From Desulfobacula sp. (GTDB lineage Bacteria; Desulfobacterota; Desulfobacteria; Desulfobacterales; Desulfobacteraceae), in assembly GCA_018645325.1 (NCBI GenBank), contig JABGOU010000015.1:1-64000 (forward strand): a stretch of 64,000 nt of DNA. Reading direction: 5' to 3'. This document shows, in pieces, positions 56,217-64,000 of this stretch; positions within the stretch are counted from its first letter, which is position 1; each line of letters opens with the position of its first letter. A program made the translations under genes and the position numbers. The notes beneath the pieces are model-generated. The model was not told the DNA's origin and made no database searches. It was given only the letters and a program-made list of their open reading frames with translations.

Positions 56217-57338
56217 TTAAAAGGGTTTAACCTCAACCCTTCTGTTTAATGCACGACCGGCTTCCGTGCCGTTTAATGCAATAGGTTTGCTAAATCCAAA
56301 TCCTTCAGTTGTCATTCTGTTTGGCATAATTCCTTTTCCAACCAGGTAGTTTTTCACAGCCTGGGCACGTTTCAAAGAAAGGGCCTTGTTGGAAGCAGCC
56401 GAACCGACATTATCGGTGTGACCCTGGATATCAATACTCATTACAGGATCTGCGCCAAGTTTTGCAGCAATTTCATCCAGTAAATAATATGCACCCGGTT
56501 TGATAACAGAACTTCCAGTACCAAAGAGGACATCACCAAGAACCCAGACAACTGGTTTTTCAACTACTATTTCCGGAGCAGGAACAGGTGCAGGCACAGC
56601 TAATTTGTCCAGGAATACACTTTCAACAAAACATGCTATGTCTTCCGGAGTTTTTAACAACTGGTCTGCTGTTGTGAAAAAACCGCAGTCTCCGGATGCA
56701 CCAAGGCATCCTCCAATATTTGAAATCTCTTTTAACAGAGCTTCTCCTTCAGCTGAATCCCCTACAAGGATGGTGTGAAAACAAATGGAAGGGCCATAGA
56801 TTTTTTTCAATGCTTTTGCAGAATCCAGAACATTACCCGGCAACTCCTCACCATCGCTGATGATAATAATGGCATTTCTTTCTCCTGAAAGTCCTTTAAA
56901 ATCCTCTTGCGCATCATTTAATGCTTTATACAAGGGACTTGTGCCTCCCGGGTGAGAAATTTTTTGAAATTTTTTATCTAAACCGGCAGTGGAATATTTT
57001 TCCATTCCATAGATTAGTTCAGTTGAATTTTTTGATACATTGGAAGCATGGCCAAAAGACCTTAGCCCTCCTGTCTGACCCATCTCAGGAAGAGTTACAT
57101 TTATCTGGTTCACAACTGCCTTGGCTTTTTCAAATTTTGTTACCCCATCTTTAGGGTAAGCCATGGAGCTTGATGAATCAAACACAATTAAAAAATTATC
57201 TACCTTTGAAGAGTAAGCATCTTTATCCAAATTTACCGGCTCAAATGACGTCATGGGTGTAGTTACTTCTTTTGCCGCACATCCAAATAAAAAAAGGAAT
57301 GCAAACAGTGTTAATAAGCTTCTTGTTAAAAGTCTCAT
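56217..57338 (-). CDS. Lipoprotein with von Willebrand A and OmpA-like domains
   Basis: 373 residues. The signal ends in a lipobox LFGC (Cys20). A vWA domain (about 45-235) has the metal-binding DSSSS (MIDAS, from Asp54), then a Pro-rich linker (APVPAPEIVVEK) and an OmpA-like peptidoglycan-binding domain (about 262-373; IDIQGHTDNVGSAASNK). It probably ties the outer membrane to the wall while the vWA domain binds a protein partner. Transcription ends at the terminator described above. Confidence 0.93.
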   Translation of the reverse strand: MRLLTRSLLTLFAFLFLFGCAAKEVTTPMTSFEPVNLDKDAYSSKVDNFLIVFDSSSSMAYPKDGVTKFEKAKAVVNQINVTLPEMGQTGGLRSFGHASNVSKNSTELIYGMEKYSTAGLDKKFQKISHPGGTSPLYKALNDAQEDFKGLSGERNAIIIISDGEELPGNVLDSAKALKKIYGPSICFHTILVGDSAEGEALLKEISNIGGCLGASGDCGFFTTADQLLKTPEDIACFVESVFLDKLAVPAPVPAPEIVVEKPVVWVLGDVLFGTGSSVIKPGAYYLLDEIAAKLGADPVMSIDIQGHTDNVGSAASNKALSLKRAQAVKNYLVGKGIMPNRMTTEGFGFSKPIALNGTEAGRALNRRVEVKPF

Positions 57339-57428
57339 GTCTTTTTTCTCCTTTTGCTTTGTTAGTATAAAATAGTGGTAACCTAAAGATATCTAAATAA
57401 ATGAATATTCCTTTATTACAAAAAAAAC

Positions 57429-57462
57429 AGGCTTAAATCAACCTTTCTTTTAAGCCTTTTTT
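57429..57462. terminator. Orphan terminator-like hairpin
   Basis: Stem AGGCTTAAA (57429-57437) / TTTAAGCCT (57449-57457), loop 11 nt, T-run TTTTTT to 57462 on the plus strand; the minus strand also has a T-rich tail. It lies 90 bp upstream of the lipoprotein start and 200 bp upstream of uppP, so no protein gene ends here. It may end a small RNA or be a leader attenuator. The rest of the 320-bp gap shows no ORF. Confidence 0.5.
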
Positions 57463-57658
57463 AATATCTTGCAATTTTGTTATAAGAATTATATACGAGT
57501 GCTGTTTGTTGACCGGAGTAATACTTTGAGTATTTGGACCATGCGCTCCTCTATGAGATTGAGATTAACTCGTTTTTATCAGATTGATTGATCCAGGCTA
57601 ACTAGCCGGGAAAATTGGCGGTTTTTTGTCAGCACTAAATAAACGGCAATGATGGAAT

Positions 57659-58486
57659 ATGGAATTATATCAGGGAATAATCCTCGGCATTATACAAGGA
57701 CTTACTGAGTTTTTACCGGTAAGCAGTTCCGGGCATCTTGTTCTGGGACAGATTTTTTTTGGAATTACCCAGTCCCAGCTTGCCTTTGATATCAGTGTTC
57801 ATATGGGAACACTTCTGGCCGTTCTAGTAGTCTATGCTTCAAATATTTCAGCTATGCTGGTTTCTGTATTCAACTTTATTTCAAAAGCAATTTTATTAAA
57901 ACCTGTGGCACATCTTTTTAAAGAGGATAAAAACCTTAAATTAGCGTATTTAATATTACTCGGCTCTATTCCAACAGCATTAATAGGGCTTTTCTTAAAA
58001 CAATTTGAGCATATTTTATTTTCATCAGCCGTGCTTGTGGGAACTATGTTGATTCTGACAGGGACAATACTATGGGTTTCGAGAAATTATTATTTTACCG
58101 AGAATAAAAAAAAAGGGCTTGGCATTAAACAGGCTCTTATCATCGGAGTCGGCCAGGGGCTTGCCGTTACCCCCGGTATTTCACGGTCGGGGACCACCAT
58201 TGCCCTGGGGATGTTTCTGGGCCTTGACAGAAATAATGCAGCCCAATTTTCTTTCCTCCTGTCAATTCCCGCAATATTGGGTGCTCAGATATTAAGTATA
58301 AAAGATATGATAAACAACGGTCTTGTCATTGATCCTGTGACCATTTATGCTACAATTGCTTCATTTATCACGGGTTTAATTGCTTTAAAATTATTATTAT
58401 CTTTGGTTCACTCGGGCAGATTTCATATATTTGCCCCTTATTGCTGGCTGATAGGATCATTGGTTCTTTTATCAAAATTCATATAA
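57659..58486 (+). CDS. uppP: Undecaprenyl-diphosphatase
   Basis: 275 residues, about eight membrane helices; formerly BacA. It recycles undecaprenyl pyrophosphate for peptidoglycan and O-antigen synthesis. Both active-site motifs are intact: GLTEFLPVSSSGHLVLG (about 14-30) and TPGISRSGTTIALGMFLG (about 176-193). It leads a plus-strand series with the phosphohexomutase gene 10 bp downstream. Confidence 0.96.
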   Translation: MELYQGIILGIIQGLTEFLPVSSSGHLVLGQIFFGITQSQLAFDISVHMGTLLAVLVVYASNISAMLVSVFNFISKAILLKPVAHLFKEDKNLKLAYLILLGSIPTALIGLFLKQFEHILFSSAVLVGTMLILTGTILWVSRNYYFTENKKKGLGIKQALIIGVGQGLAVTPGISRSGTTIALGMFLGLDRNNAAQFSFLLSIPAILGAQILSIKDMINNGLVIDPVTIYATIASFITGLIALKLLLSLVHSGRFHIFAPYCWLIGSLVLLSKFI

Positions 58487-58496
58487 AGGAGATAGT

Positions 58497-59852
58497 ATGA
58501 ATCCTGGAATTTTCAGAGAATATGACATAAGAGGTATTGCAGGCAAGGATATTGAGGAAAAAGATGTGATAAGCATTGGCAAAGCTTATGGCAGCCTTTT
58601 AAGAAGGCAGAATAAAAAAATAGTATCTGTTGGATGCGATTGCAGACAGACATCTGATAAATTTTCTCAATTATTTATCCAGGGAATCATTTCCACTGGT
58701 TGCGATGTAATTGATATTGGAACCTGCCCTACTCCGGTTCTCTATTTTTCCATACAGCACCTGAACCTGGACGGTGGCGCCATGGTGACGGCGAGCCATA
58801 ACCCGCCGGAGTATAATGGTTTTAAACTGATGAACGGCATAGACTCCATTCACAGCCAGGGATTACAGGATGTCCGAATTATTGCTGAAAAACAAGATTT
58901 TGTTAAAGGCAATGGAAAGACTTCCAAAAAAGATCTCATCACCCCTTATATTGAATATATTTTAAATAATATTAACATCAAAAGGCCCATCAGGCTAGGA
59001 ATTGATGCAGGGAACGGGACTGGAGGAATAACAGCTCTCCCGGTTTTAAAGCGTCTGGGGTGTGAAGTACACGATATATATTGCGATATGGATGGGACAT
59101 TTCCCAACCATGAAGCTGATCCGACTCAGAAAAAAAACCTTATAGATCTTATAAAACTTGTAAAAGAAAACAACCTTGACATGGGTGTGGGATATGATGG
59201 AGATGCTGACAGAATTGGTGTTGTGGACAAAAACGGTGAGGTTATCTATGGGGATCAGCTCATGGTTATCTATGCCAGGGAAATCCTTGGGAGAAAACCC
59301 GGGGCAACCTTTATCTCTGAAGTCAAATGCTCCATGGTAATGTATGATGATATTCGCAACCATGGCGGCAATGCCATCATGTGGAAGACAGGCCATTCTT
59401 TAATCAAGAAAAAAATGAAAGAGGAAAACGCAGAACTTGCTGGCGAAATGAGTGGTCACATGTTTTTTAAGGACAGGTATCTGGGATTTGATGATGCTCT
59501 CTATGCAACCTGCCGCCTGCTTGAAATTATGGCAGATACAGGCTTTGGGGTTGATGAACTCATACAGGATCTTCCCAAAACCTTTACAACGCCCGAGATA
59601 AGGGTGAATTGCCCGGATGAGATCAAATTTGATGTAGTGGATAAAATTGTAAGTCTTTTTAAAGCCAAACAGGATGTGATTGATATTGACGGGTTAAGAG
59701 CATTATACGATGATGGATGGGGACTTGTAAGGGCATCCAATACCCAACCCGCACTGGTTCTTAGATTTGAAGCTTTGAGCGAAAAAAGGCTGGATGAAAT
59801 AAGAAATGAAATCGAATCCGAACTAAATATCATTATTAAGGAGATAAAATAA
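58497..59852 (+). CDS. Phosphomannomutase/phosphoglucomutase
   Basis: 451 residues, alpha-D-phosphohexomutase. Phospho-Ser loop TASHNPPEYNGFKL (about 98-111), Mg loop GYDGDADRIGVVD, sugar-binding GEMSGHMFF and phosphate-binding RASNTQPALVLRFEA are intact. It interconverts hexose 1- and 6-phosphates for LPS or exopolysaccharide precursors. A strong AAAGGAG site precedes the start; the gene is likely co-transcribed with uppP. Exact sugar preference (ManB/AlgC type) is not visible. Confidence 0.94.
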   Translation: MNPGIFREYDIRGIAGKDIEEKDVISIGKAYGSLLRRQNKKIVSVGCDCRQTSDKFSQLFIQGIISTGCDVIDIGTCPTPVLYFSIQHLNLDGGAMVTASHNPPEYNGFKLMNGIDSIHSQGLQDVRIIAEKQDFVKGNGKTSKKDLITPYIEYILNNINIKRPIRLGIDAGNGTGGITALPVLKRLGCEVHDIYCDMDGTFPNHEADPTQKKNLIDLIKLVKENNLDMGVGYDGDADRIGVVDKNGEVIYGDQLMVIYAREILGRKPGATFISEVKCSMVMYDDIRNHGGNAIMWKTGHSLIKKKMKEENAELAGEMSGHMFFKDRYLGFDDALYATCRLLEIMADTGFGVDELIQDLPKTFTTPEIRVNCPDEIKFDVVDKIVSLFKAKQDVIDIDGLRALYDDGWGLVRASNTQPALVLRFEALSEKRLDEIRNEIESELNIIIKEIK

Positions 59853-59870
59853 GATTTTTTAAAATCTTAT
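59849..59870. other. 22-bp palindrome over the phosphohexomutase stop codon
   Basis: ATAAGATTTT TT AAAATCTTAT: perfect 10-bp arms around TT, covering the stop codon and ending 12 bp before the helicase start. It may form a processing or weak termination hairpin between the two genes; no T-run follows. Confidence 0.45.
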
Positions 59871-59882
59871 CATTTAAAATTT

Positions 59883-61745
59883 ATGGGGTTATCAGTACAG
59901 CAGCAGGATGCAGTAAATCATACCGGCTCCCCAGCACTTGTTGTTGCGGGAGCCGGTTCAGGTAAAACCCGCACCTTGACTGCCAAATTTTCACACCTGG
60001 TCAATCTTGGTCATGATCCCAAAAGGATTCTTGCAATCACATTTACAAACAAGGCAGCCGGCGAAATGAAATCCAGGCTCATTGAAATGACAGGGCTTAA
60101 TTCCCAGAATTTTGCCTGGGTGAGAACTTATCATTCCGCCTGCCTTATGATTTTAAAAACCCATTGCGAAAAATCAGGCTATTTATCACCCTTACAGGTA
60201 TTTTCAGTCTATCAGCAGCAAAAGCTTATCAAAGAGCTCTGTGTGAAAAATAATATTGAAAAAAAGCATGTAAACAAAATTTTATCCATTATCTCAAGAG
60301 CCAAAAATTTTGGTAACCCGACAAAATATTTTGATTTAAAGCCTGCTTTTTTCAATATAAAAATTGAAGATCTATTTGACCAATATGAAGAACGGCTAAA
60401 GGAAATGAACAGTGTTGATTTTGATAATATCCTTTTAAAGACCCGAGATCTTTTAAGGAATCATAAAGAAATAAGAACTTTTTATCAAACCTGTTTTTCC
60501 TATATTCTTGTGGATGAATACCAGGATACCAATAATCTTCAGGACGATTTAACCAATCTGCTCCTGGGTGAACACAGAAATCTTTTCTGTGTTGGAGATG
60601 ACTGGCAGTCTGTCTATGGATTCAGGGGTTCCAATGTGAATCATTTTCTGGGATTTTCTGAAAAATATAAGGATTCAAAAATTTTCCGGCTTGAAGAAAA
60701 TTACCGTTCTGCAAATGAAATTGTTCAGGCGGCAAATGATCTAATCGATTATAATCCTGATAAAATGGAAAAAAAATGCTTTTCTAAGAAAAAAGGTGGG
60801 GTGGTAGAAATTTATGACTTTATATCAGATTCCCATGAAGCAGAATGGGTTGCCAGAAGGATTAAGGGGTTAAATCGGCAGGGCCTGGGTATAGGTTATG
60901 ATAAAATGGCGGTGGTCTACAGGACTAAGTTCTGTTCACTCCCCTTTGAAAAAATTTTCAGATCCTACAGGATACCCTATAGCCTGAAGGGATCACAGGG
61001 TTTTTTTGAAAGAATGGAAGTTTTGGATATTAATTCCTATCTGAGTAGTGCATTTTTCCCCAATGATGATGTTTCGTTTGAACGGATTGTCAATACTCCC
61101 AAAAGGGGAATCGGACCTTCAATGATTAAAAAAATGGCAGACATGAGAACCCCTGAGACCAGCCTTCAGGATGCTGCCAGAATAATGGTCAAAGATCGGG
61201 TGTTAAGTAAAAAAATGCATGAAAACCTTTCCCAGGTTCTTGAAATCCTGGACAAAATACCGGAACTGGCACCTGCCATGGCCATGGAAGTTGTCTTAAA
61301 AAAAACAGACTATTTTGAATATCTTAAGAAAAAAACAAAAACAAATGCAGAGTATATTTCAAAAAAAGAAAACATTGAGCAATTGATTTATACAGCAAGG
61401 TCAAAAAGTGATCTTTTAGAATATCTTGAAGAAGCAGCCTTGATTAGAGAAGACAAGGAAGACGATGAGCAAATGGATTCATCCAGCGTATCCCTTCTCA
61501 CAATTCATTCAGCCAAAGGCCTGGAATATGATACGGTTTTTATTGTTGGGTGCGAAGAGCGTCTATTTCCCCATTGGCGGTCAATTGATGCCGGCGACAA
61601 TGCGCTTTTCGAGGAAAGGCGGCTTATGTATGTGGCAATGACCCGTGCTGAAAGATTTTTATACCTGACACATGCCAATTACAGGAAAGGTGAATTTGCA
61701 ACTGCAAGCCGGTTTATAGATCAAATCCAGGAGTGTATATCTTAG
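59883..61745 (+). CDS. UvrD/Rep-family superfamily 1 DNA helicase
   Basis: 620 residues, cytosolic 3'-5' helicase for repair or replication restart. Motifs in order: Walker A VVAGAGSGKTRTLT (about 21-34), TFTNKAAGEMKSRL, Walker B LVDEYQDTNNLQ, GDDWQSVYGFRGS, LTIHSAKGLEYDTVFIVG and YVAMTRAERFLYLTHA. It is shorter than UvrD or PcrA (about 720) because the C-terminal tail that binds partners is absent. No ribosome-binding site is clear. It stops with TAG; the MFS gene starts 17 bp later. Confidence 0.93.
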   Translation: MGLSVQQQDAVNHTGSPALVVAGAGSGKTRTLTAKFSHLVNLGHDPKRILAITFTNKAAGEMKSRLIEMTGLNSQNFAWVRTYHSACLMILKTHCEKSGYLSPLQVFSVYQQQKLIKELCVKNNIEKKHVNKILSIISRAKNFGNPTKYFDLKPAFFNIKIEDLFDQYEERLKEMNSVDFDNILLKTRDLLRNHKEIRTFYQTCFSYILVDEYQDTNNLQDDLTNLLLGEHRNLFCVGDDWQSVYGFRGSNVNHFLGFSEKYKDSKIFRLEENYRSANEIVQAANDLIDYNPDKMEKKCFSKKKGGVVEIYDFISDSHEAEWVARRIKGLNRQGLGIGYDKMAVVYRTKFCSLPFEKIFRSYRIPYSLKGSQGFFERMEVLDINSYLSSAFFPNDDVSFERIVNTPKRGIGPSMIKKMADMRTPETSLQDAARIMVKDRVLSKKMHENLSQVLEILDKIPELAPAMAMEVVLKKTDYFEYLKKKTKTNAEYISKKENIEQLIYTARSKSDLLEYLEEAALIREDKEDDEQMDSSSVSLLTIHSAKGLEYDTVFIVGCEERLFPHWRSIDAGDNALFEERRLMYVAMTRAERFLYLTHANYRKGEFATASRFIDQIQECIS

Positions 61746-61762
61746 GGCGCAAAAAGGATCCA

Positions 61763-63016
61763 ATGGCTCCATTGTATTTAATTAAAACATCATTGTCCCA
61801 GCTTGCGATAAAGCTGTTCAATAACGGAAAAGGCATCATCCCCTCAAACCGGAAAGGTGTCTTTCTAACCCTGTTTTTTGCAATTTTTACAACTGTTACA
61901 GGGGTTGGAATCGTGGTGCCGCTTCTTCCTGTCTATGCTAATGAGCTGGGAGCCACGGGGATATACGTGGGTATGATATTTGGGTCATTTTCCATATCCA
62001 GGATTTTTCTTTTGCCTGTTTTCGGGAGACTATCCGATCAAAAGGGACGAAAGCCTTTTATTGTGGCAGGCTTAGCAGCCTATACATTGATTTCATTTGC
62101 ATTTATATTTTCAAAAAATATAGAAACATTAATTATATTGAGATTTATCCAGGGGGCTGGATCTGCCATGATTATGCCCGTGGTCCAGGCCTATGTCGGG
62201 GAAATAACCCCTGAAGGCTCTGAAGGATATTCCATGGGGCTTTTTAACCTGTCCATGTTTTTGAGCCTGAGCCTGGGACCTTTAATTGGGGGTGGAATAA
62301 AGGATATATGGTCCCTTGATGCTGCATTTATCTGCATGGGTGTTCTGTCATGCATAGGCTTGTTATTATGCATTTTTTTCCTGCCCCCGGTTTTTGAGGA
62401 AAATACAAAAACCTCAAAAACAAAAATCGTTCCATGGTCTAATCTTTTAAAAGATAAAGGTATTATTTCTCTTTTTGTATTCAGGTATGCTTACACTGCA
62501 TGTATCGGGGTGATTTGGTGTTTTCTGCCGATATTTGCAGATACTGAATTTGGTCTTTCCGGTTCATTAATTGGTGTTCTTGTAATGTTGGGTGTATTTG
62601 TGTCAGGATTCTTAAGTTTGCCCATGGGATATGTTGCAGACAGGGCAAATAAAGATTTAATGATTATTTTTGGCGGAACATTATCAACCATTGGGATGCT
62701 GCTGCCCTTTTTTGCATCCTCTTTTTATGATCTTGTGATTGCCGTTTCAATATTTGGAATCGGAGGTGGTATTTCCATGCCTGCAATCATGGCATATGCT
62801 GTTATAAAAGGAGATGCAAAAAAGGCAATGGGATCCGTAATATCCATATTAACGGTTGCCCACAGCATGGGGATGCTGACAGGTTCAATTGTAGCCGGGC
62901 TTGCCATGGATTATCTAAATTTGAGACTGTCTTTCCCCTGCGGAACAATTATCATGATACTGGGAACTTTTATTTTCTGGATACTTACGGATAAAAGATC
63001 TTATATAAAAAAATAG
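61763..63016 (+). CDS. MFS transporter
   Basis: 417 residues and twelve membrane helices, typical of drug:H+ antiporters of the major facilitator superfamily. The loop motif GRLSDQKGRKPFIVAG (about 87-102) is motif A, and VVPLLPVYANELGATG (helix 1) is typical of DHA1-like carriers. ATG 61763 follows AAAAAGGATCC; an upstream GTG at 61733 would start inside the helicase gene. Substrate unknown. TAG stop. Confidence 0.92.
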   Translation: MAPLYLIKTSLSQLAIKLFNNGKGIIPSNRKGVFLTLFFAIFTTVTGVGIVVPLLPVYANELGATGIYVGMIFGSFSISRIFLLPVFGRLSDQKGRKPFIVAGLAAYTLISFAFIFSKNIETLIILRFIQGAGSAMIMPVVQAYVGEITPEGSEGYSMGLFNLSMFLSLSLGPLIGGGIKDIWSLDAAFICMGVLSCIGLLLCIFFLPPVFEENTKTSKTKIVPWSNLLKDKGIISLFVFRYAYTACIGVIWCFLPIFADTEFGLSGSLIGVLVMLGVFVSGFLSLPMGYVADRANKDLMIIFGGTLSTIGMLLPFFASSFYDLVIAVSIFGIGGGISMPAIMAYAVIKGDAKKAMGSVISILTVAHSMGMLTGSIVAGLAMDYLNLRLSFPCGTIIMILGTFIFWILTDKRSYIKK

Positions 63017-63022
63017 CATTGT

Positions 63023-63069
63023 AAAAAAGATGAACATCAGGGGTCTTTTGTTTATCCCTGATGTTCATC
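63023..63069 (-). terminator. Rho-independent terminator of mttB
   Basis: Perfect 14-bp stem GATGAACATCAGGG (63029-63042) / CCCTGATGTTCATC (63056-63069) followed on the minus strand by TTTTTT. It sits 35 bp after the mttB stop, so it ends the methyltransferase transcript and is also close behind the convergent MFS gene. Confidence 0.85.
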
Positions 63070-63103
63070 TTCCAAATGGCCAAAATACCATGGCCCTTAT
63101 TGA

Positions 63104-64000
63104 TTATTCCCTGATTCCCAGCTCAGCCTCGGCACCTTTAATAATATCGCGAATCTTTTTGAGCACCTCGTCTGAAAGTTGCGGGGGTGTATAGGTTTCA
63201 AGAATATGTTTCACCTCGTCGCAGGCCCTTTCATAAGCGTCTTTTGAACCGGCCTTTTCCCATCTGGGTCTCATTTTTCGATCCATTAATTTAGGACTTG
63301 TGGTCAACCGCATATTTTTAAAGGTGGTTTCGTGGGCAAGATAATCCTTAAAGGGACCGATCTCCTTGATCGTATCCAAAGAAAGGGTTTCATCATTGAC
63401 CTCAATACCATTAACCGTTCTTTTGATGAGTCCGGCTACCTCATTATCCAATACCAGTTGTGCCAGGTCGAAAGTGATTCCCATTTCCAGCATTCCCAAA
63501 CCGTAAATGACGTTGCACCCTGACAACGCCGGCAGGAGACCGGTGATGGTTTTTTCGTGGCCCGACTGGTAATCGGTAACTTTGCTGTCGCCCTAGCCAC
63601 CGGCGGCAAAGCATGGCAAACTGTAAAACTTGGCCAGCTTAGCCACTGCAGCACTTATCATGCCGGTTTCCGGTGATCCAACAGTTGCCGTTGCCTGCCT
63701 CAGATCAAGGGGACAGGTGGAGTTGCCATAGACAAAGGAGGCGCCTTTTTTCACCAGCTGACTCAAGGTCAGGCTTGCCAGTATTTCGGCATTCTGCTGT
63801 ACAATGGTACCGGCAAGGTGGATGGGAGAAGACCCTCCTGCCATAGCCATGCCCACGCAGTTGACCCCTATACCGTTCATGGCCGCCTCAATGATGATTT
63901 CGCAATGGTGGGAGGACAGCTTCAACGGGCTGATGGGACAGGTGACAAAGGTAAGAAAGGGGCGTTCCCTGAATTTTTTTTCACCACCTGCAATGGCCCA
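63104..64000 (-). CDS. mttB: Trimethylamine methyltransferase with in-frame amber (pyrrolysine) codon; 5' end outside window
   Basis: MttB methylates a corrinoid protein with trimethylamine. The visible C-terminal part comprises 298 residues plus the stop, with no other stop in frame to base 64000. An in-frame TAG (63593-63595) follows KFYSLPCFAAGG and precedes GDSKVTDYQSGHEK, exactly the pyrrolysine context of MttB, and about 162 residues follow it, as in archaeal MttB. If read as stop it would cut the protein short and leave a second half with no start codon nearby. Pyrrolysine synthesis and tRNA genes are expected elsewhere in the genome. Regions flanking the amber codon show no change in coding character. 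The corrinoid-protein partner is probably upstream beyond the window. Confidence 0.94.

Noticed and set aside
63593-63595. Reading the amber codon as a nonsense mutation (mttB pseudogene)
   Set aside because: Position and context match the pyrrolysine site, the downstream part is intact, and a terminator follows the normal stop.
1-64000. CRISPR array, tRNA or rRNA genes
   Set aside because: No regularly spaced repeats with unique spacers, and no cloverleaf or rRNA-like sequence found by eye; a tRNA scan would be decisive.

Overview
The window looks like a chromosomal segment of a strictly anaerobic, Gram-negative sulfate reducer of the Desulfobacteraceae type. Points in favour are mostly AT-rich DNA, DUF362 and polyferredoxin genes, DapL-type lysine synthesis, an ADP-forming acyl-CoA synthetase, a paired moeA plus moeA/periplasmic-binding-domain fusion, and at the right edge a trimethylamine methyltransferase (mttB) with an in-frame amber codon exactly where pyrrolysine belongs. 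The genus is inference. No phage, plasmid, CRISPR, rRNA or tRNA locus was found.

Layout. 1-2.7 kb: 5' part of priA (minus strand) and upp. 3-7.2 kb: an operon of two Tat-exported DUF362 proteins, a small exported protein and a membrane NapH/NapG-like polyferredoxin. 7.5-13.9 kb: a membrane acyltransferase with an extra periplasmic domain, a hybrid histidine kinase whose first PAS domain is unusually GC-rich, and an orphan ParB-like/DNA-methyltransferase fusion. 14-15.3 kb: YqaA-like membrane protein and a beta-hydroxyacid dehydrogenase. 15.4-21.4 kb: two divergent ArsR-controlled units. The minus-strand unit is permease, redox-disulfide protein, rhodanese, phosphodiesterase and MauE-like protein; the plus-strand unit is arsR-arsC-acr3. 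21.6-27.4 kb: an RstA/RstB-like two-component system beside envelope genes (isoprenylcysteine-methyltransferase-like protein, outer-membrane barrel, LTA-synthase-like sulfatase, truncated dgkA). These are linked by a duplicated promoter module carrying TACA-N6-TACA boxes. 27.8-30.7 kb: another hybrid kinase. 31-34.5 kb: quinol NO reductase, CBS protein and HPP membrane protein, with an FNR/DNR-like box upstream. 35-40.3 kb: TetR-RND-MFP efflux operon with a 35-bp perfect palindrome. 41-43.8 kb: TetR plus ADP-forming acyl-CoA synthetase. 43.9-50 kb: mgtE, small proteins, a NifX-like protein, a presequence-type M16 protease and a winged-helix-like protein. 50.4-63 kb: housekeeping genes ksgA, dapL, two moeA, an OmpA/vWA lipoprotein, uppP, a phosphohexomutase, a UvrD-like helicase and an MFS carrier. 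63.1-64 kb: the 3' part of pyrrolysine mttB.

The window is rich in small non-coding repeats. There is a 136-137 bp MITE-like element with 14-bp terminal inverted repeats (two copies). A second family has two parts, A (122 bp) and B (179 bp, with 12-bp terminal inverted repeats); together they abut a broken glutamine-amidotransferase gene. An 18-bp repeat lies at the 3' ends of three genes and supplies stop codons or a C-terminal tail. Several genes are visibly damaged: dgkA, the neighbouring sulfatase, a 2Fe-2S fragment behind acr3, and the amidotransferase fragment. This suggests repeated small rearrangements.

The most interesting leads are the in-frame amber codon in mttB, the putative RstA-like envelope regulon with its duplicated promoter module, the stop-codon-associated 18-bp repeats, and the uncharacterised DUF362/polyferredoxin operon.
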